Below, piece after piece: positions 52,606-62,509 of a stretch of 64,000 bases of DNA. Where the stretch lies: NCBI GenBank assembly GCA_964581455.1, contig CAZOOT010000002.1:1-64000 (forward strand). Reading direction: 5' to 3'. Source of the DNA: VBAS01 sp964581455. Its GTDB lineage: Bacteria > Bacteroidota > Bacteroidia > Chitinophagales > Chitinophagaceae. The position numbers and the translations under genes are program-made. The notes beneath the pieces were generated by a model, which did not search any database, had not been told where the DNA came from, and saw only the letters and a program-made list of their open reading frames with translations. How positions within the stretch are numbered: the stretch's first letter is position 1; each line of letters begins with the position of its first letter.

Positions 52606-55600
52606 ATGAAACAAACTGCAAGTCTCAAAAAACAATTTCTGATGAGTGGAGGTTCACGTAAACCCCTCTTATTTGCAGCAGCATTTATGCTCTTATTATT
52701 AATGATAACCGGTAATGTTTTGGCACAAAATATTACCGTCAGAGGCCGGGTGGTTCATGAAAACGGACAAGCTGTACAAAGGCCTTCTGTTTCATTAAAA
52801 GGTTCTACTACAGGGGTAACCGGAGATGATGAAGGAAACTTTTCAATTTCTGTTCCCGGTAATGGCACACTGATTATTTCTGCTGTTGATTTTGTAACAC
52901 AGGAAATAAAAGTCAATAACAGAACTTCTCTTTCGATAACATTAGTATCATTGGAAAAAAGTTTGGGAGAAGTAATTATTACAGGTTACGGAATTTCACA
53001 ACGGAAAAAAGACGTTACAGGCTCTGTGGTTTCTGTAGGAGAAAAAGCATTGGATGAAGTTCGAAGTAATAATCTTACGATGGCATTGCAGGGTCGCGCA
53101 GCGGGTGTTGATATAGCGAGAACAGGAGTAAGACCTGGTTCAAGCGGACAGATACGTATCCGCGGAAACAGAAGCTTAACAGGAGGAAATGATCCTTTGC
53201 TTGTAGTTGATGGCTTTCCATTTTTTGGAAGCATAAACGATTTAAATATGGACGATGTTTCAAACGTAGATATTTTGAAGGATGCTTCCGCAACTGCGAT
53301 CTATGGTTCTCAGGGTTCAAATGGAGTAATTATTATAACTACAAAGAGAGGAAAAACAGGCCCACCAGTTATTACTTATAATACTTCCTTGGGATGGAGT
53401 CAGGTAATTGATGAATTTCCTATGTTTAATGGGGAGGAGTATTACGCTTTCAAAGCAGAATCCAGGTATGGCGGAACTGCTACAGGGCCAGCTGTTTTTT
53501 CTCCTGCAGAACTGGAAGGCAAGGCAAATGGCACCAACACAAACTGGCAAAGTTTACTTTATAAAAAAGGGTTCGTTCAAACTCATGATCTAAGTCTTTC
53601 TGGTGGTACAGATCTTACACAATATGGAATTGGAATCAGCTACCTTAACCAGGAAGGAATCATTCCTCTGGTTGGATTTGAACGGTTTTCAATAAGAGCA
53701 ACTATTGATCAGAAAATTGGTAAGAGAATTAAGATAGGCTTAAACACGATGAATACCTTAAGTTATACTGATGGTGATGGCGTAAATCCAATGTACAATA
53801 CTTTGGCATTAAGTCCGCTTACATCGCCTTATCTTCCTGATGGTTCAATAAATGTTCAGCCTATGGTTGGTCATCAGGATGTTGGTTTCAGATTAAATCC
53901 GTTAACATTAACCAATAAAGATGCAGTATATGATACCAGAAGAAGACTAAGAACGTACAATACATTATATGGCGAGTTACAAATTGTCCAGGGTTTAAAA
54001 TACAGAATCAATTTACAGTTAGATATCCGCCAGGACAATTATGGGACTTATCGCGGAGCCAATACAATTCTTACTGGAAGCTCCAGCACGCCATTTCTAT
54101 CCAATACGGCATCTACCGAAAACGGAGAAGCCTGGAATTATGATATATACCATCAGGTGTCCTATGACAAAACCATTGCAAATAAGCACAGGATAAATTT
54201 TACCGGATTATTTGAAGTACAGGAAGGTCAATCAAAGAGTTCCGCTTACAGTGGTACGGGTATTCCGGCAGATTATGTACAAAATACCAACCCGGCTCTT
54301 TTCAGTAGCGTTATTACCGGTTCTGGTAGTTATTCCCGATCAGGTTTATTGTCTTATATGGGACGCTTGAATTATTCGTTTAGCAGCAAGTATAATCTTA
54401 CAGCTACTTTTCGCAGAGATGGTTCCTCCCGACTGGCAGAGGGAAACAAATGGACAAATTATCCGGCTTTGGCAGCAAGTTGGAATGCTTCCGATGAATC
54501 TTTTCTTCAAAATGTAAACTGGCTTTCGAATCTTAAATTAAGAGTTGGTTGGGGAAAATCTTCTAATCAGGCAGTACAACCTTATTCAACATTAGGCGGA
54601 TTGTCTTCAAATAATTACAATTTTGGAAATACAACTGTTGCAGGAAATTTTGTTAGCCAGCTCCCTAATCCGAATTTAAAATGGGAAACTACTACCGTTT
54701 CCAATTTTGGTTTGGATTTTGGTTTATTCAGTAACCGTATTACAGGATCATTGGATATTTATGATGCTGATACAAAAGATATATTGGTTGCTAAATCTTT
54801 ACCAATAAGTAACGGAGCAAATAGTATTATCACCAATGCGGCAAGTACTTCCAGTAAGGGAATGGAAATTGTTCTTAGTAGTATTAATATAGATACCAAA
54901 GGAGGATTTAAATGGTCCACAGATTTGAACTGGAGTTATAACCGTGAAAAAATTACAGCACTGGAAGAACCAGGCAAAACACAGGATGTAGGAAATGGAT
55001 GGTTTGTCGGACAACCGCTTACTGTAATTTATGATTTTAAAAAGATCGGAATATGGCAAACAAAAGATGCAGCAACAATTGCTCTTTATGGTGCGCCACA
55101 AGCCCCTGGCCGGATAAGAGTACAGGATGTAAACAATGATAATAAGATTAATGCAGATGATATACAGGTGCTTGGAAGTTCACAACCCCAATGGGTTGCA
55201 GGTATAACAAACCGGTTTGAGTATAAGAATTTTGATATGGCTGTTGTTGCTTTCGCCAGATGGGGTGGTATGGTTACAGCAACTTATTTCCAGTCAAACA
55301 ACGGCGGTAGCGGAGGGTATGCATTTTTTATGCAGGCAAGAGTAAATCAGTGGAAAGTGGATTACTGGACTCCTAATAACCCAACTAATGCTTTTCCACA
55401 TCCTGAAGGTCAGGCTCTCAATGATAATTATCATTCTACTTTAGGATATTTCGATGGAAGTTTTGTTAGGGTAAGAAGTATAAACTTTGGATACACAATA
55501 CCGGCAAAATTTTTATCCAGAGCCGGTATAAGTTCTGCAAGAGTATTTGCATCAGTAAACAATCCGTTTATTATTTATGCCCCAATTGTCAGAGATGGTT

Positions 55601-55746
55601 ATGCAATTGATCCTGAAGGAACAGGTTTTGGAGGAGCATTGGGAGCTCAGGGTGGTGGTACTGCCACACCGGGCCGGTCAATTACATTAGGAATCAATAC
55701 ACCTCCGACAAGAGAATTTACATTCGGTATCAGTTTGAAATTATAA
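52606..55746 (+). CDS. susC: SusC/RagA-type TonB-dependent outer-membrane transporter
   Basis: A 1046-residue outer-membrane channel. A long leader (about 1-45, ending VLAQN) is followed by the carboxypeptidase-like domain (VRGRVVHENGQAVQRPSVSLKG), the plug (about 130-250, with RIRGNRSLTGGNDPLLVVDGF-like and VDILKDASATAIYGSQGSNG) and a barrel ending SLKL. It is divergent from the LacI/xylan locus and 19 bases upstream of its SusD. It is probably the importer for the xylo-oligosaccharides made by the neighbouring enzymes, although the downstream haloperoxidase and VCBS genes are unusual company for a xylan transporter. Confidence 0.95.
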   Translation: MKQTASLKKQFLMSGGSRKPLLFAAAFMLLLLMITGNVLAQNITVRGRVVHENGQAVQRPSVSLKGSTTGVTGDDEGNFSISVPGNGTLIISAVDFVTQEIKVNNRTSLSITLVSLEKSLGEVIITGYGISQRKKDVTGSVVSVGEKALDEVRSNNLTMALQGRAAGVDIARTGVRPGSSGQIRIRGNRSLTGGNDPLLVVDGFPFFGSINDLNMDDVSNVDILKDASATAIYGSQGSNGVIIITTKRGKTGPPVITYNTSLGWSQVIDEFPMFNGEEYYAFKAESRYGGTATGPAVFSPAELEGKANGTNTNWQSLLYKKGFVQTHDLSLSGGTDLTQYGIGISYLNQEGIIPLVGFERFSIRATIDQKIGKRIKIGLNTMNTLSYTDGDGVNPMYNTLALSPLTSPYLPDGSINVQPMVGHQDVGFRLNPLTLTNKDAVYDTRRRLRTYNTLYGELQIVQGLKYRINLQLDIRQDNYGTYRGANTILTGSSSTPFLSNTASTENGEAWNYDIYHQVSYDKTIANKHRINFTGLFEVQEGQSKSSAYSGTGIPADYVQNTNPALFSSVITGSGSYSRSGLLSYMGRLNYSFSSKYNLTATFRRDGSSRLAEGNKWTNYPALAASWNASDESFLQNVNWLSNLKLRVGWGKSSNQAVQPYSTLGGLSSNNYNFGNTTVAGNFVSQLPNPNLKWETTTVSNFGLDFGLFSNRITGSLDIYDADTKDILVAKSLPISNGANSIITNAASTSSKGMEIVLSSINIDTKGGFKWSTDLNWSYNREKITALEEPGKTQDVGNGWFVGQPLTVIYDFKKIGIWQTKDAATIALYGAPQAPGRIRVQDVNNDNKINADDIQVLGSSQPQWVAGITNRFEYKNFDMAVVAFARWGGMVTATYFQSNNGGSGGYAFFMQARVNQWKVDYWTPNNPTNAFPHPEGQALNDNYHSTLGYFDGSFVRVRSINFGYTIPAKFLSRAGISSARVFASVNNPFIIYAPIVRDGYAIDPEGTGFGGALGAQGGGTATPGRSITLGINTPPTREFTFGISLKL

Positions 55747-55765
55747 TAATTTAAAAAAATATATT

Positions 55766-57580
55766 ATGAAAGGTTTAAATAAAATAACATTGTTCTTTTT
55801 GACAGGTGCAATGTTTATCACCATAAGTTGTGGCAGGGTTCTGGATGAATCAAACAGATCCAATATCCAACCGGATTATTTTAAAACTCCCGGAGGAATT
55901 GATGCCGCAGTAATAGGTGCATACTCTAATATACGTAACTGGTACTGCCAGGAAGGTATGTGTTATAACAGTATGATCGGAACCGATGAACATATACCGG
56001 GTTTTGGTACCAGCGGAAACTTTCACACTTATACCCTTCAAACAAGTGATGGTGCTATTCAATCAATCTGGGATTGGTCTTATAGATCGATCAACAGTTG
56101 TAATGGTGTCATTGAATTTGCCTCCCAGGCAGGTGTATCCCAGGCCGATGCTACCAGGCTAACAGCTGAAGCAAAATTTCTGAGAGCATATTTTTATTTC
56201 ACACTTGTTCAAACATTTGGTGATGTAAGTATAAATACAGCATTCGCATCAAGCCCATCAACTTCAGCGAAACGTGAACCAATTGCTGCTGTATATGATT
56301 TAATCGTAAAAGACCTGACAGAAGCGATTGCTGATTTACCGTTTAAAGCAAATCCGACCCCTGGCCGTGCTGCCAAGGGAGTTGCTAAACATTTATTGGC
56401 AAAAGTATATTTAACCAGGGGTTGGTCATCAGCAGCAAAACCTTCTGATTTCACTGATGCATATAATGCTGCCCTTGATCTGATAAATAACAAAGCACTT
56501 TATGGTAATGGCAGTGGTACACTTGATCTCTGGCAGGACTTTGAAGATGTTTTTAAAGAAGGAAATGAATATGGAAGAGAAATATTATGGGTAGTGGATA
56601 GAAATACAGATCCCAAAGGTGCAGAAACAACAGGTTTTGGTACTGGTAATCCGGGTGGAAAATTTAATGGTTCACTTTTTTATCAGAGGCCAAACTACCC
56701 AATTTTCAATACCAATATAAATACAGGAATTACCGGTGCTCCGTCAATCAATGCCAATCCCGTAGACAGGGATATATTAAACGGCAGACCGTTTGGCCGG
56801 GTTCGCCCAACAAATTATGCTTTAGGAACTGCATTTTCAGATAAAGCCAATGACTCAAGATATGAAAAAACATTTCAGACATTTTGGATTTTTAATCGTC
56901 CGGGACCACTAACAAGCGGGGCACCTGTAAACATTACAGTTACCAGGGCTGCCGATATTAACAATCCAATGGGCCCGCTTGCAACTTATACCTGGGTGAA
57001 AAATGTTGATACTGCAATTAAACTATGGCCAACAAACACAATTACAGAAGCAGACAGAAGAGTTTCCAAAGCTATTATTGTATTACCAAGCCAGTATGAT
57101 GTTAACTTCTTTCCTCCTATGAAGAAACATGATGATATTACAAAATTACACACCAATGATGCATCAGACAGACCTTTTATCCTGATGCGTTTTGCAGAAA
57201 CTTATCTGATTGCTGCTGAAGCAGCTTTTAAAGCAGGTAATTCTGTCAATGCTGCCAATATGATCAATGTTCTTCGTACCCGTGCTGCATTCAGAAAAAC
57301 AAATACCACAGCACAAAATGCAGCAGCAGCTGCAGCCCTGCAAGTGACACCTGCACAAATAACACTGGATTTTATTCTTGATGAACGTACTAGAGAATTG
57401 TTTGGAGAATGGACACGTTGGTATGATCTGGTAAGGACAAAAACTTTACAATCCAGATTGGCGACTTATAACCCAATTGCAAATTTTAATCCTGCGAGAG
57501 ATTATTTAAGACCGATTCCACAAAGCCAGATTAACCTGGTGACTACAGGTCCTAAATATCCGCAAAACCCAGGCTATTAA
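55766..57580 (+). CDS. susD: SusD/RagB-family outer-membrane lipoprotein
   Basis: A 604-residue surface lipoprotein (lipobox TISC, Cys at about 22). N-terminal SNIQPDYFKTPGGIDAAVIGAYSNIR, internal AEAKFLRAYFYFTLVQTFGDV (about 131-151) and C-terminal RTRELFGEWTRWYDLVRTKTL and DYLRPIPQSQI are canonical RagB/SusD features. It partners the SusC encoded directly upstream. It is longer than the SusD at 9334 and belongs to the main RagB/SusD type, so the two pairs are not recent duplicates. A strong terminator follows 28 bases after its stop. Confidence 0.95.
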   Translation: MKGLNKITLFFLTGAMFITISCGRVLDESNRSNIQPDYFKTPGGIDAAVIGAYSNIRNWYCQEGMCYNSMIGTDEHIPGFGTSGNFHTYTLQTSDGAIQSIWDWSYRSINSCNGVIEFASQAGVSQADATRLTAEAKFLRAYFYFTLVQTFGDVSINTAFASSPSTSAKREPIAAVYDLIVKDLTEAIADLPFKANPTPGRAAKGVAKHLLAKVYLTRGWSSAAKPSDFTDAYNAALDLINNKALYGNGSGTLDLWQDFEDVFKEGNEYGREILWVVDRNTDPKGAETTGFGTGNPGGKFNGSLFYQRPNYPIFNTNINTGITGAPSINANPVDRDILNGRPFGRVRPTNYALGTAFSDKANDSRYEKTFQTFWIFNRPGPLTSGAPVNITVTRAADINNPMGPLATYTWVKNVDTAIKLWPTNTITEADRRVSKAIIVLPSQYDVNFFPPMKKHDDITKLHTNDASDRPFILMRFAETYLIAAEAAFKAGNSVNAANMINVLRTRAAFRKTNTTAQNAAAAAALQVTPAQITLDFILDERTRELFGEWTRWYDLVRTKTLQSRLATYNPIANFNPARDYLRPIPQSQINLVTTGPKYPQNPGY

Positions 57581-57608
57581 TAATTTTTGGAAGTAAGCAG
57601 TTAGTAAA

Positions 57609-57650
57609 AAACCGGGGATTAAGATATATATCGTCCCCGGTTTAATTTTT
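57609..57650 (+). terminator. Intrinsic terminator after susD
   Basis: A perfect 9-bp GC-rich stem, AAACCGGGG (57609-57617) with CCCCGGTTT (57635-57643), a 17-base loop and a T-rich tail (57641-57650). It lies between susD and the haloperoxidase gene, so the latter genes are either read through at a lower level or have their own start. Confidence 0.85.
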
Positions 57651-57666
57651 CTTAGAACTAAAGCTT

Positions 57667-59124
57667 ATGAAATTGAGTATCAGATTTATTTTTTTTCTTT
57701 TTTTATTTACCGGTTGTAAGTTTAAAAATTTTTCAGAAGAAAAATCAGGTGAGAATAATCTTGCCTATAAATGGGGACAATGTGCACTGGAAGCTACTGC
57801 AAATAATACAGAATTGTTCAGGCCAAGGCCAACAATAACTTCAAGATTTCTTGCATTGGTTTGGACGGCGGTTTTCGATGCCTGGTCACGATATGATTCA
57901 GTTGCCGTTCCTGTATATTTAAAAATGGTGGAGAGGCAACCCGAAAAAGAACGTTCATTAAAAAACAAAGAAATTGCGATCAGCTATGCTGCTTATCGTA
58001 CTTTGATGGAATACTATTCTCATGACTCAGCAATGCTAACTGATAAAATGATTGAATTTGGATTTGACCCGTCAAATACCTCACTTGATCCGGCATCACC
58101 AGTAGGCATTGGCAATCTTTCTGCCCTGTCAGTTATTAAAGCAAGACTTAATGATGGTTCTAATCAAACAGGGAAAATGTCCGGATCAGATGGCAGCCCT
58201 TACGCTGATTATACCGGGTATAAACCAGTAAACTCTGCTGATAAACTAACCGATCTGAAACGTTGGCAACCAAAATACTTTTCTGATGGAAAAGGAGGAA
58301 AATTTGCACCGGGATGTCTGACTCCACATTGGAATAAAGTAGCACCTTTGTTACTTGATTCTGCAAATCAATTCAGACCTGAACCTCCGCCAGCTATTGG
58401 CTCAGATCAATTATTAAAAGAAGTGAAAGAAGTCATACAACTTCAGGCCAACCTTACTAATAAGCAAAAAGCATTGGTTGAGTTTATGAGAGATGGTCCA
58501 AAATCAGTTCAGCAGGCAGGACATTGGTTCATCTTTGCACAAAACGTTTCAGTAAGAGATAAACATACATTAGATGATGATATAAAAATGTATTTTTTGG
58601 TTGAAGCGGCAGCTATGGATGCCTTTATTGCCTGCTGGGACTCAAAAATGCATTATGACTTTGCCAGGCCTTATGCATTAATTCATGAGTATTTCAAAAA
58701 TCAGGTTATTAAAGGATGGGGTGGACCCGAGAAGGGAATGATCCAATTGGAGGGTCAGGATTGGCGGCCTTATTCACCCGAAACTTTTTTATGTCCACCG
58801 TTTCCCAGTTACGTGTCCGGGCATAGTACAGTAAGTGGCGCCTGTTCAGAAGTACTAAGGTTTTTTACAGGGAATGATTATTTTGGTGAAAAAGTAATTC
58901 GCAATCCCGGAGAGTTCACAGAGCCAGATCATACTGCTGATCCGGTTACGCTGCATCTAACCAGTTTCACCGAAACAGCAAATATGGCTGGTATATCCCG
59001 TGTCCTTGGCGGCTATCATATACAGGCAGATAATATAGAAGGGTTGAAACTTGGCAGAAGTGTCGCATCAATTGTTTGGAAAAAGTACCAATTTTATGTT
59101 AATGGAAAAAGTAGTGAAAAATGA
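57667..59124 (+). CDS. Vanadium-dependent haloperoxidase-like (PAP2 superfamily) lipoprotein
   Basis: A 485-residue lipoprotein (lipobox FTGC, Cys at about 17) of the vanadium haloperoxidase/PAP2 fold. Visible vanadate- or phosphate-site motifs are HYDFARPYALI (Arg), PFPSYVSGHSTVSG (Ser-Gly-His), and SRVLGGYHIQADN (Arg and His). Members either oxidise halides with vanadate or act as acid phosphatases; sequence alone does not decide. Location at the cell surface or periplasm is indicated by the leader. It overlaps the next gene by four bases (ATGA), so the pair is translationally coupled. Confidence 0.87.
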   Translation: MKLSIRFIFFLFLFTGCKFKNFSEEKSGENNLAYKWGQCALEATANNTELFRPRPTITSRFLALVWTAVFDAWSRYDSVAVPVYLKMVERQPEKERSLKNKEIAISYAAYRTLMEYYSHDSAMLTDKMIEFGFDPSNTSLDPASPVGIGNLSALSVIKARLNDGSNQTGKMSGSDGSPYADYTGYKPVNSADKLTDLKRWQPKYFSDGKGGKFAPGCLTPHWNKVAPLLLDSANQFRPEPPPAIGSDQLLKEVKEVIQLQANLTNKQKALVEFMRDGPKSVQQAGHWFIFAQNVSVRDKHTLDDDIKMYFLVEAAAMDAFIACWDSKMHYDFARPYALIHEYFKNQVIKGWGGPEKGMIQLEGQDWRPYSPETFLCPPFPSYVSGHSTVSGACSEVLRFFTGNDYFGEKVIRNPGEFTEPDHTADPVTLHLTSFTETANMAGISRVLGGYHIQADNIEGLKLGRSVASIVWKKYQFYVNGKSSEK

Positions 59125-62100
59125 AAACTCTAAAATGCTACATAGGAAAAAAAATACAGTTCACTTCAAATTTTATAGCTGCACTGATAAGTATTGCAAC
59201 AATTTCATTTTTGAGTTGTACCAGTGGAAATAAAAAACCGGCAGATTCAACAGGGCCCGTTTTTAAAAAAATATCATCTTCCCAAAGTGGTATTACATTC
59301 AGAAATATTGTAGAGGAGAATTACGAAAAAAACTTTTTTGACAAGTTTGCCTATGTATATAATGGTGGTGGTGTGGCTATCGGTGATTTTAATAATGATG
59401 GATTACAGGATATTTATTTTACCGGAAATGATGTTTTAAATAAATTATATATCAATGAAGGTAATTTTAAGTTTAAAGACATTACTCAGTCGGCAGGAGT
59501 AGATGGTGGCAAAGGATGGGATAATGGTGTAACTGTAGTTGATATTAATAATGACGGATGGCAGGACATATATATCTGCAAAGGAGGTTTTGGAGAAACT
59601 GAACTTGAACGAACGAATCTTTTATATATAAATCAGGGTGATCTCACTTTTAAAGAGCAAGCAAAAGAATATGGTCTCGATGAAAAAGGGTTTTCCATGC
59701 ATGCTGCTTTTTTTGATATGGATAATGATAATGATCTCGATGTATATATAACTAACCGCCCCGATTCTTTCTTTCTTGGTTTATCAAAAATGGTTTCCGG
59801 AAAAAGAAATCCACCGGATGTAGCCAGGGATAAATTATACAGAAACGATAATAATAAATTTACAGAAACAGGAAAAAAAGCAGGTATAACCAACAACTTT
59901 GGTTATGCTTTGGCAGTGGTAATTGCTGATCTTAATGAAGACGGGTATCAGGATATTTTTGTTTCCAACGACTATGCAGATAATGATTACATGTACATCA
60001 ACCAGAAGAACGGAACATTCATAGATGAAATTAAAAAGACCACAAATCATATTTCTTTATTCTCTATGGGTGCAGATATAGCCGATATCAATAATGACGG
60101 GCTGGAAGATATTTTTGTTACGGAGATGCTTCCTGAAAATTATAAAAGATCAAAAGTGTCTATGCCGAGAATGGATGTACAGGGATTCTATGCCATTGTT
60201 GACAGTGGTTTTCAAAAACAGTATATGCACAATGCGCTGCATCTCAACCAGGGCAATATGTTCTTTAGCGATGTTTCGCAAATGGCTGGTGTATCTAAAA
60301 CAGAATGGAGCTGGAGTACTTTGATCAGCGATTTTGATAACGATGGGCAGCGGGACATTTTTGTAGCCAATGGTTACCGGCGTGATGTGTTCGATGGAGA
60401 TATTGATCAGAAATTAAGGCAGCACATGCAGGCCAGTGCTTCAAAATATGCTACAACAGAGGAATATTTTTCTAAAGGGTTCAAGGATTTTATTGAATTG
60501 TATGATCCGATTAAAGTAAGAAACTACCTGTTTAAAAATAAAGGTGATCTGAAGTTTGAGAATGTTTCAGAAACCTGGGGCTTTACTGACAGTACTTTTT
60601 CCAATGGTGCGGCAGTTGCTGATTTTGATAATGATGGTGATCTGGACCTGGTGATCAATAACCTGGATGAGGAAGCTTTGATGTATGAAAACCTTACAAA
60701 TAAAAAGAATAATTATCTGAGAATAAAACTGGATGGATTGGAAAAAAATAAAGATGGAATTGGCGCAAAAATTTCTTTGTATTATGACGGTAAAATGCAG
60801 CAATTCTTTCAGCAAAAAACGGTTAGAGGTTATCTTTCTTCCAATGAACCCATCGTTCATTTTGGTTTAGGGAAAACAGAAAAGATTGACAGTATTGTGA
60901 TTGTTTGGCCCGATACAAAAGAAAATGTTTTAAGAGATATACCGGTAAACCAGGTTGTAAATGTAAATTATCGTGAAGCTGTTCAGCAGACTATAAATCG
61001 AAGACCTGTTTTTCTACCGCTGTTTACCGAATCAACATACCAGTTATTGTCCCAACCATTTTTGCATAAAGAAAATGAATACGACGAATATATAGACCAG
61101 GTACTATTGCCACATGAATTTTCAAAAAACGGTCCTTTTATTTCTACAGGTGATGTAAATGGAGATGCTGAGGAAGACTTTTATATTGGCGGGGCTAAGA
61201 ATCAATCCGGCAGTTTATATCTTCAGCTACATGGAAAATTTATCAGGAAAGAGATCCCTGCGTTTTCTGAAGATAAAAGATATGAAGACATGGGTACATT
61301 GTTCTTTGATGCAGACAATGACGGGGACCTTGATCTCTATGTAGTCAGCGGAGGCAGTGAATTCAATGAGGGATCTGAAATGTACCAGGACAGGCTTTAT
61401 CTGAATGACGGGAAAGGCAATTTTACCAAGTCTGATAAATTACCCCCAACAGCAAGCAGTGGCTCCTGCATTGCTGCTTTTGATTTTGATGGCGATGGTG
61501 ACATAGATATATTCAGGGGCGGAGAAGTGGTAGCACATAAATATCCTCAAGCTCCGCAGAGCTATTTATTATTAAACGAGAATGGAAAATTTATTGATAA
61601 AACAATAACGATATGTTCTGATCTGGATAGAATTGGAATGGTGAAATCGGCGGTTTGGGTTGACCTTAATGGCGACAGAAAATCTGAATTGATAATAGCT
61701 GGTGAATGGATGCCGGTAAAAGTATTTGAATATGCCAATGGAAAAATGAAAGACGTTTCTTCAGCATATGGCTTTCAGAATACAGAGGGCTGGTGGAATA
61801 AATTAATTGCTGATGATATTGATGGTGATGGTGATATTGACATTATTGCTGGTAACCTGGGAGAGAATTATAAGTTTTCAGCCAGTAAAGAAAAGCCCTT
61901 TGAAGTTTATGCAAAGGATTTTGATAACAATGGCACCAATGATATTTTCCTGGCGAAACACCTGAATGGAATAATGGTACCTATTCGCGGCAGGGAATGT
62001 ACCTCTCAGCAATGCCCGATGATTGCCCAGCGGTTTGCCACTTATTTATCTTTTGCAGAAAGTGATTTGAAGGGAATTCTGGGAAAGGATATGGAGAACG

Positions 62101-62501
62101 CTTTGCATTATAAGGCACATCTTTTTTCCAGTGTAATTCTATTGAATGATAACGGAAAATTTTCCTTTAAAAAATTACCATCAGAAGCACAGCTGTCAAC
62201 TTTAAATGGAATTATAGTAGATGATTTTGACGGCGATGGCAAAAAGGATTTACTGATAGCAGGAAACAAATTTGACATTGAAGTAGAAACGACCCCTGCA
62301 GATGCATCGCCGGGTTTCTTTTTAAAAGGATCAGGGGATGGTAATTTCAAAAGTTATAAACCTTTAGAAAGCGGGTTTTTTGTTCCTTACAATGTAAAAG
62401 ATATACAATTAATAAAAACAAGGTCAGGCCAGGCAATATTAGTCAGTTCAAATAATGATATACTTCGTGTGTTTGAGATGAAGAATAAAAAAGCCGGTTA
62501 G
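59121..62501 (+). CDS. VCBS/FG-GAP repeat lipoprotein with ASPIC/UnbV domain (CRTAC1-like)
   Basis: A 1126-residue surface lipoprotein (lipobox FLSC, Cys at about 33). About fourteen calcium-loop repeats of the form D-x-N/D-x-D-G-x-x-D-I/L are spread over two blocks, for example DFNNDGLQDIYF and DFDGDGDIDIFRGG. They form FG-GAP beta-propellers. Between the blocks lies an ASPIC/UnbV domain (about 530-620, GIGAKISLYYDGKMQQ, then VHFGLGKTEKIDSIVIVWP). Such proteins are thought to mediate binding or adhesion; no enzymatic role is known. The start codon overlaps the haloperoxidase stop by four bases, so the two proteins are probably made and act together. Confidence 0.9.
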   Translation: MKTLKCYIGKKIQFTSNFIAALISIATISFLSCTSGNKKPADSTGPVFKKISSSQSGITFRNIVEENYEKNFFDKFAYVYNGGGVAIGDFNNDGLQDIYFTGNDVLNKLYINEGNFKFKDITQSAGVDGGKGWDNGVTVVDINNDGWQDIYICKGGFGETELERTNLLYINQGDLTFKEQAKEYGLDEKGFSMHAAFFDMDNDNDLDVYITNRPDSFFLGLSKMVSGKRNPPDVARDKLYRNDNNKFTETGKKAGITNNFGYALAVVIADLNEDGYQDIFVSNDYADNDYMYINQKNGTFIDEIKKTTNHISLFSMGADIADINNDGLEDIFVTEMLPENYKRSKVSMPRMDVQGFYAIVDSGFQKQYMHNALHLNQGNMFFSDVSQMAGVSKTEWSWSTLISDFDNDGQRDIFVANGYRRDVFDGDIDQKLRQHMQASASKYATTEEYFSKGFKDFIELYDPIKVRNYLFKNKGDLKFENVSETWGFTDSTFSNGAAVADFDNDGDLDLVINNLDEEALMYENLTNKKNNYLRIKLDGLEKNKDGIGAKISLYYDGKMQQFFQQKTVRGYLSSNEPIVHFGLGKTEKIDSIVIVWPDTKENVLRDIPVNQVVNVNYREAVQQTINRRPVFLPLFTESTYQLLSQPFLHKENEYDEYIDQVLLPHEFSKNGPFISTGDVNGDAEEDFYIGGAKNQSGSLYLQLHGKFIRKEIPAFSEDKRYEDMGTLFFDADNDGDLDLYVVSGGSEFNEGSEMYQDRLYLNDGKGNFTKSDKLPPTASSGSCIAAFDFDGDGDIDIFRGGEVVAHKYPQAPQSYLLLNENGKFIDKTITICSDLDRIGMVKSAVWVDLNGDRKSELIIAGEWMPVKVFEYANGKMKDVSSAYGFQNTEGWWNKLIADDIDGDGDIDIIAGNLGENYKFSASKEKPFEVYAKDFDNNGTNDIFLAKHLNGIMVPIRGRECTSQQCPMIAQRFATYLSFAESDLKGILGKDMENALHYKAHLFSSVILLNDNGKFSFKKLPSEAQLSTLNGIIVDDFDGDGKKDLLIAGNKFDIEVETTPADASPGFFLKGSGDGNFKSYKPLESGFFVPYNVKDIQLIKTRSGQAILVSSNNDILRVFEMKNKKAG

Positions 62502-62509
62502 GTTCATAC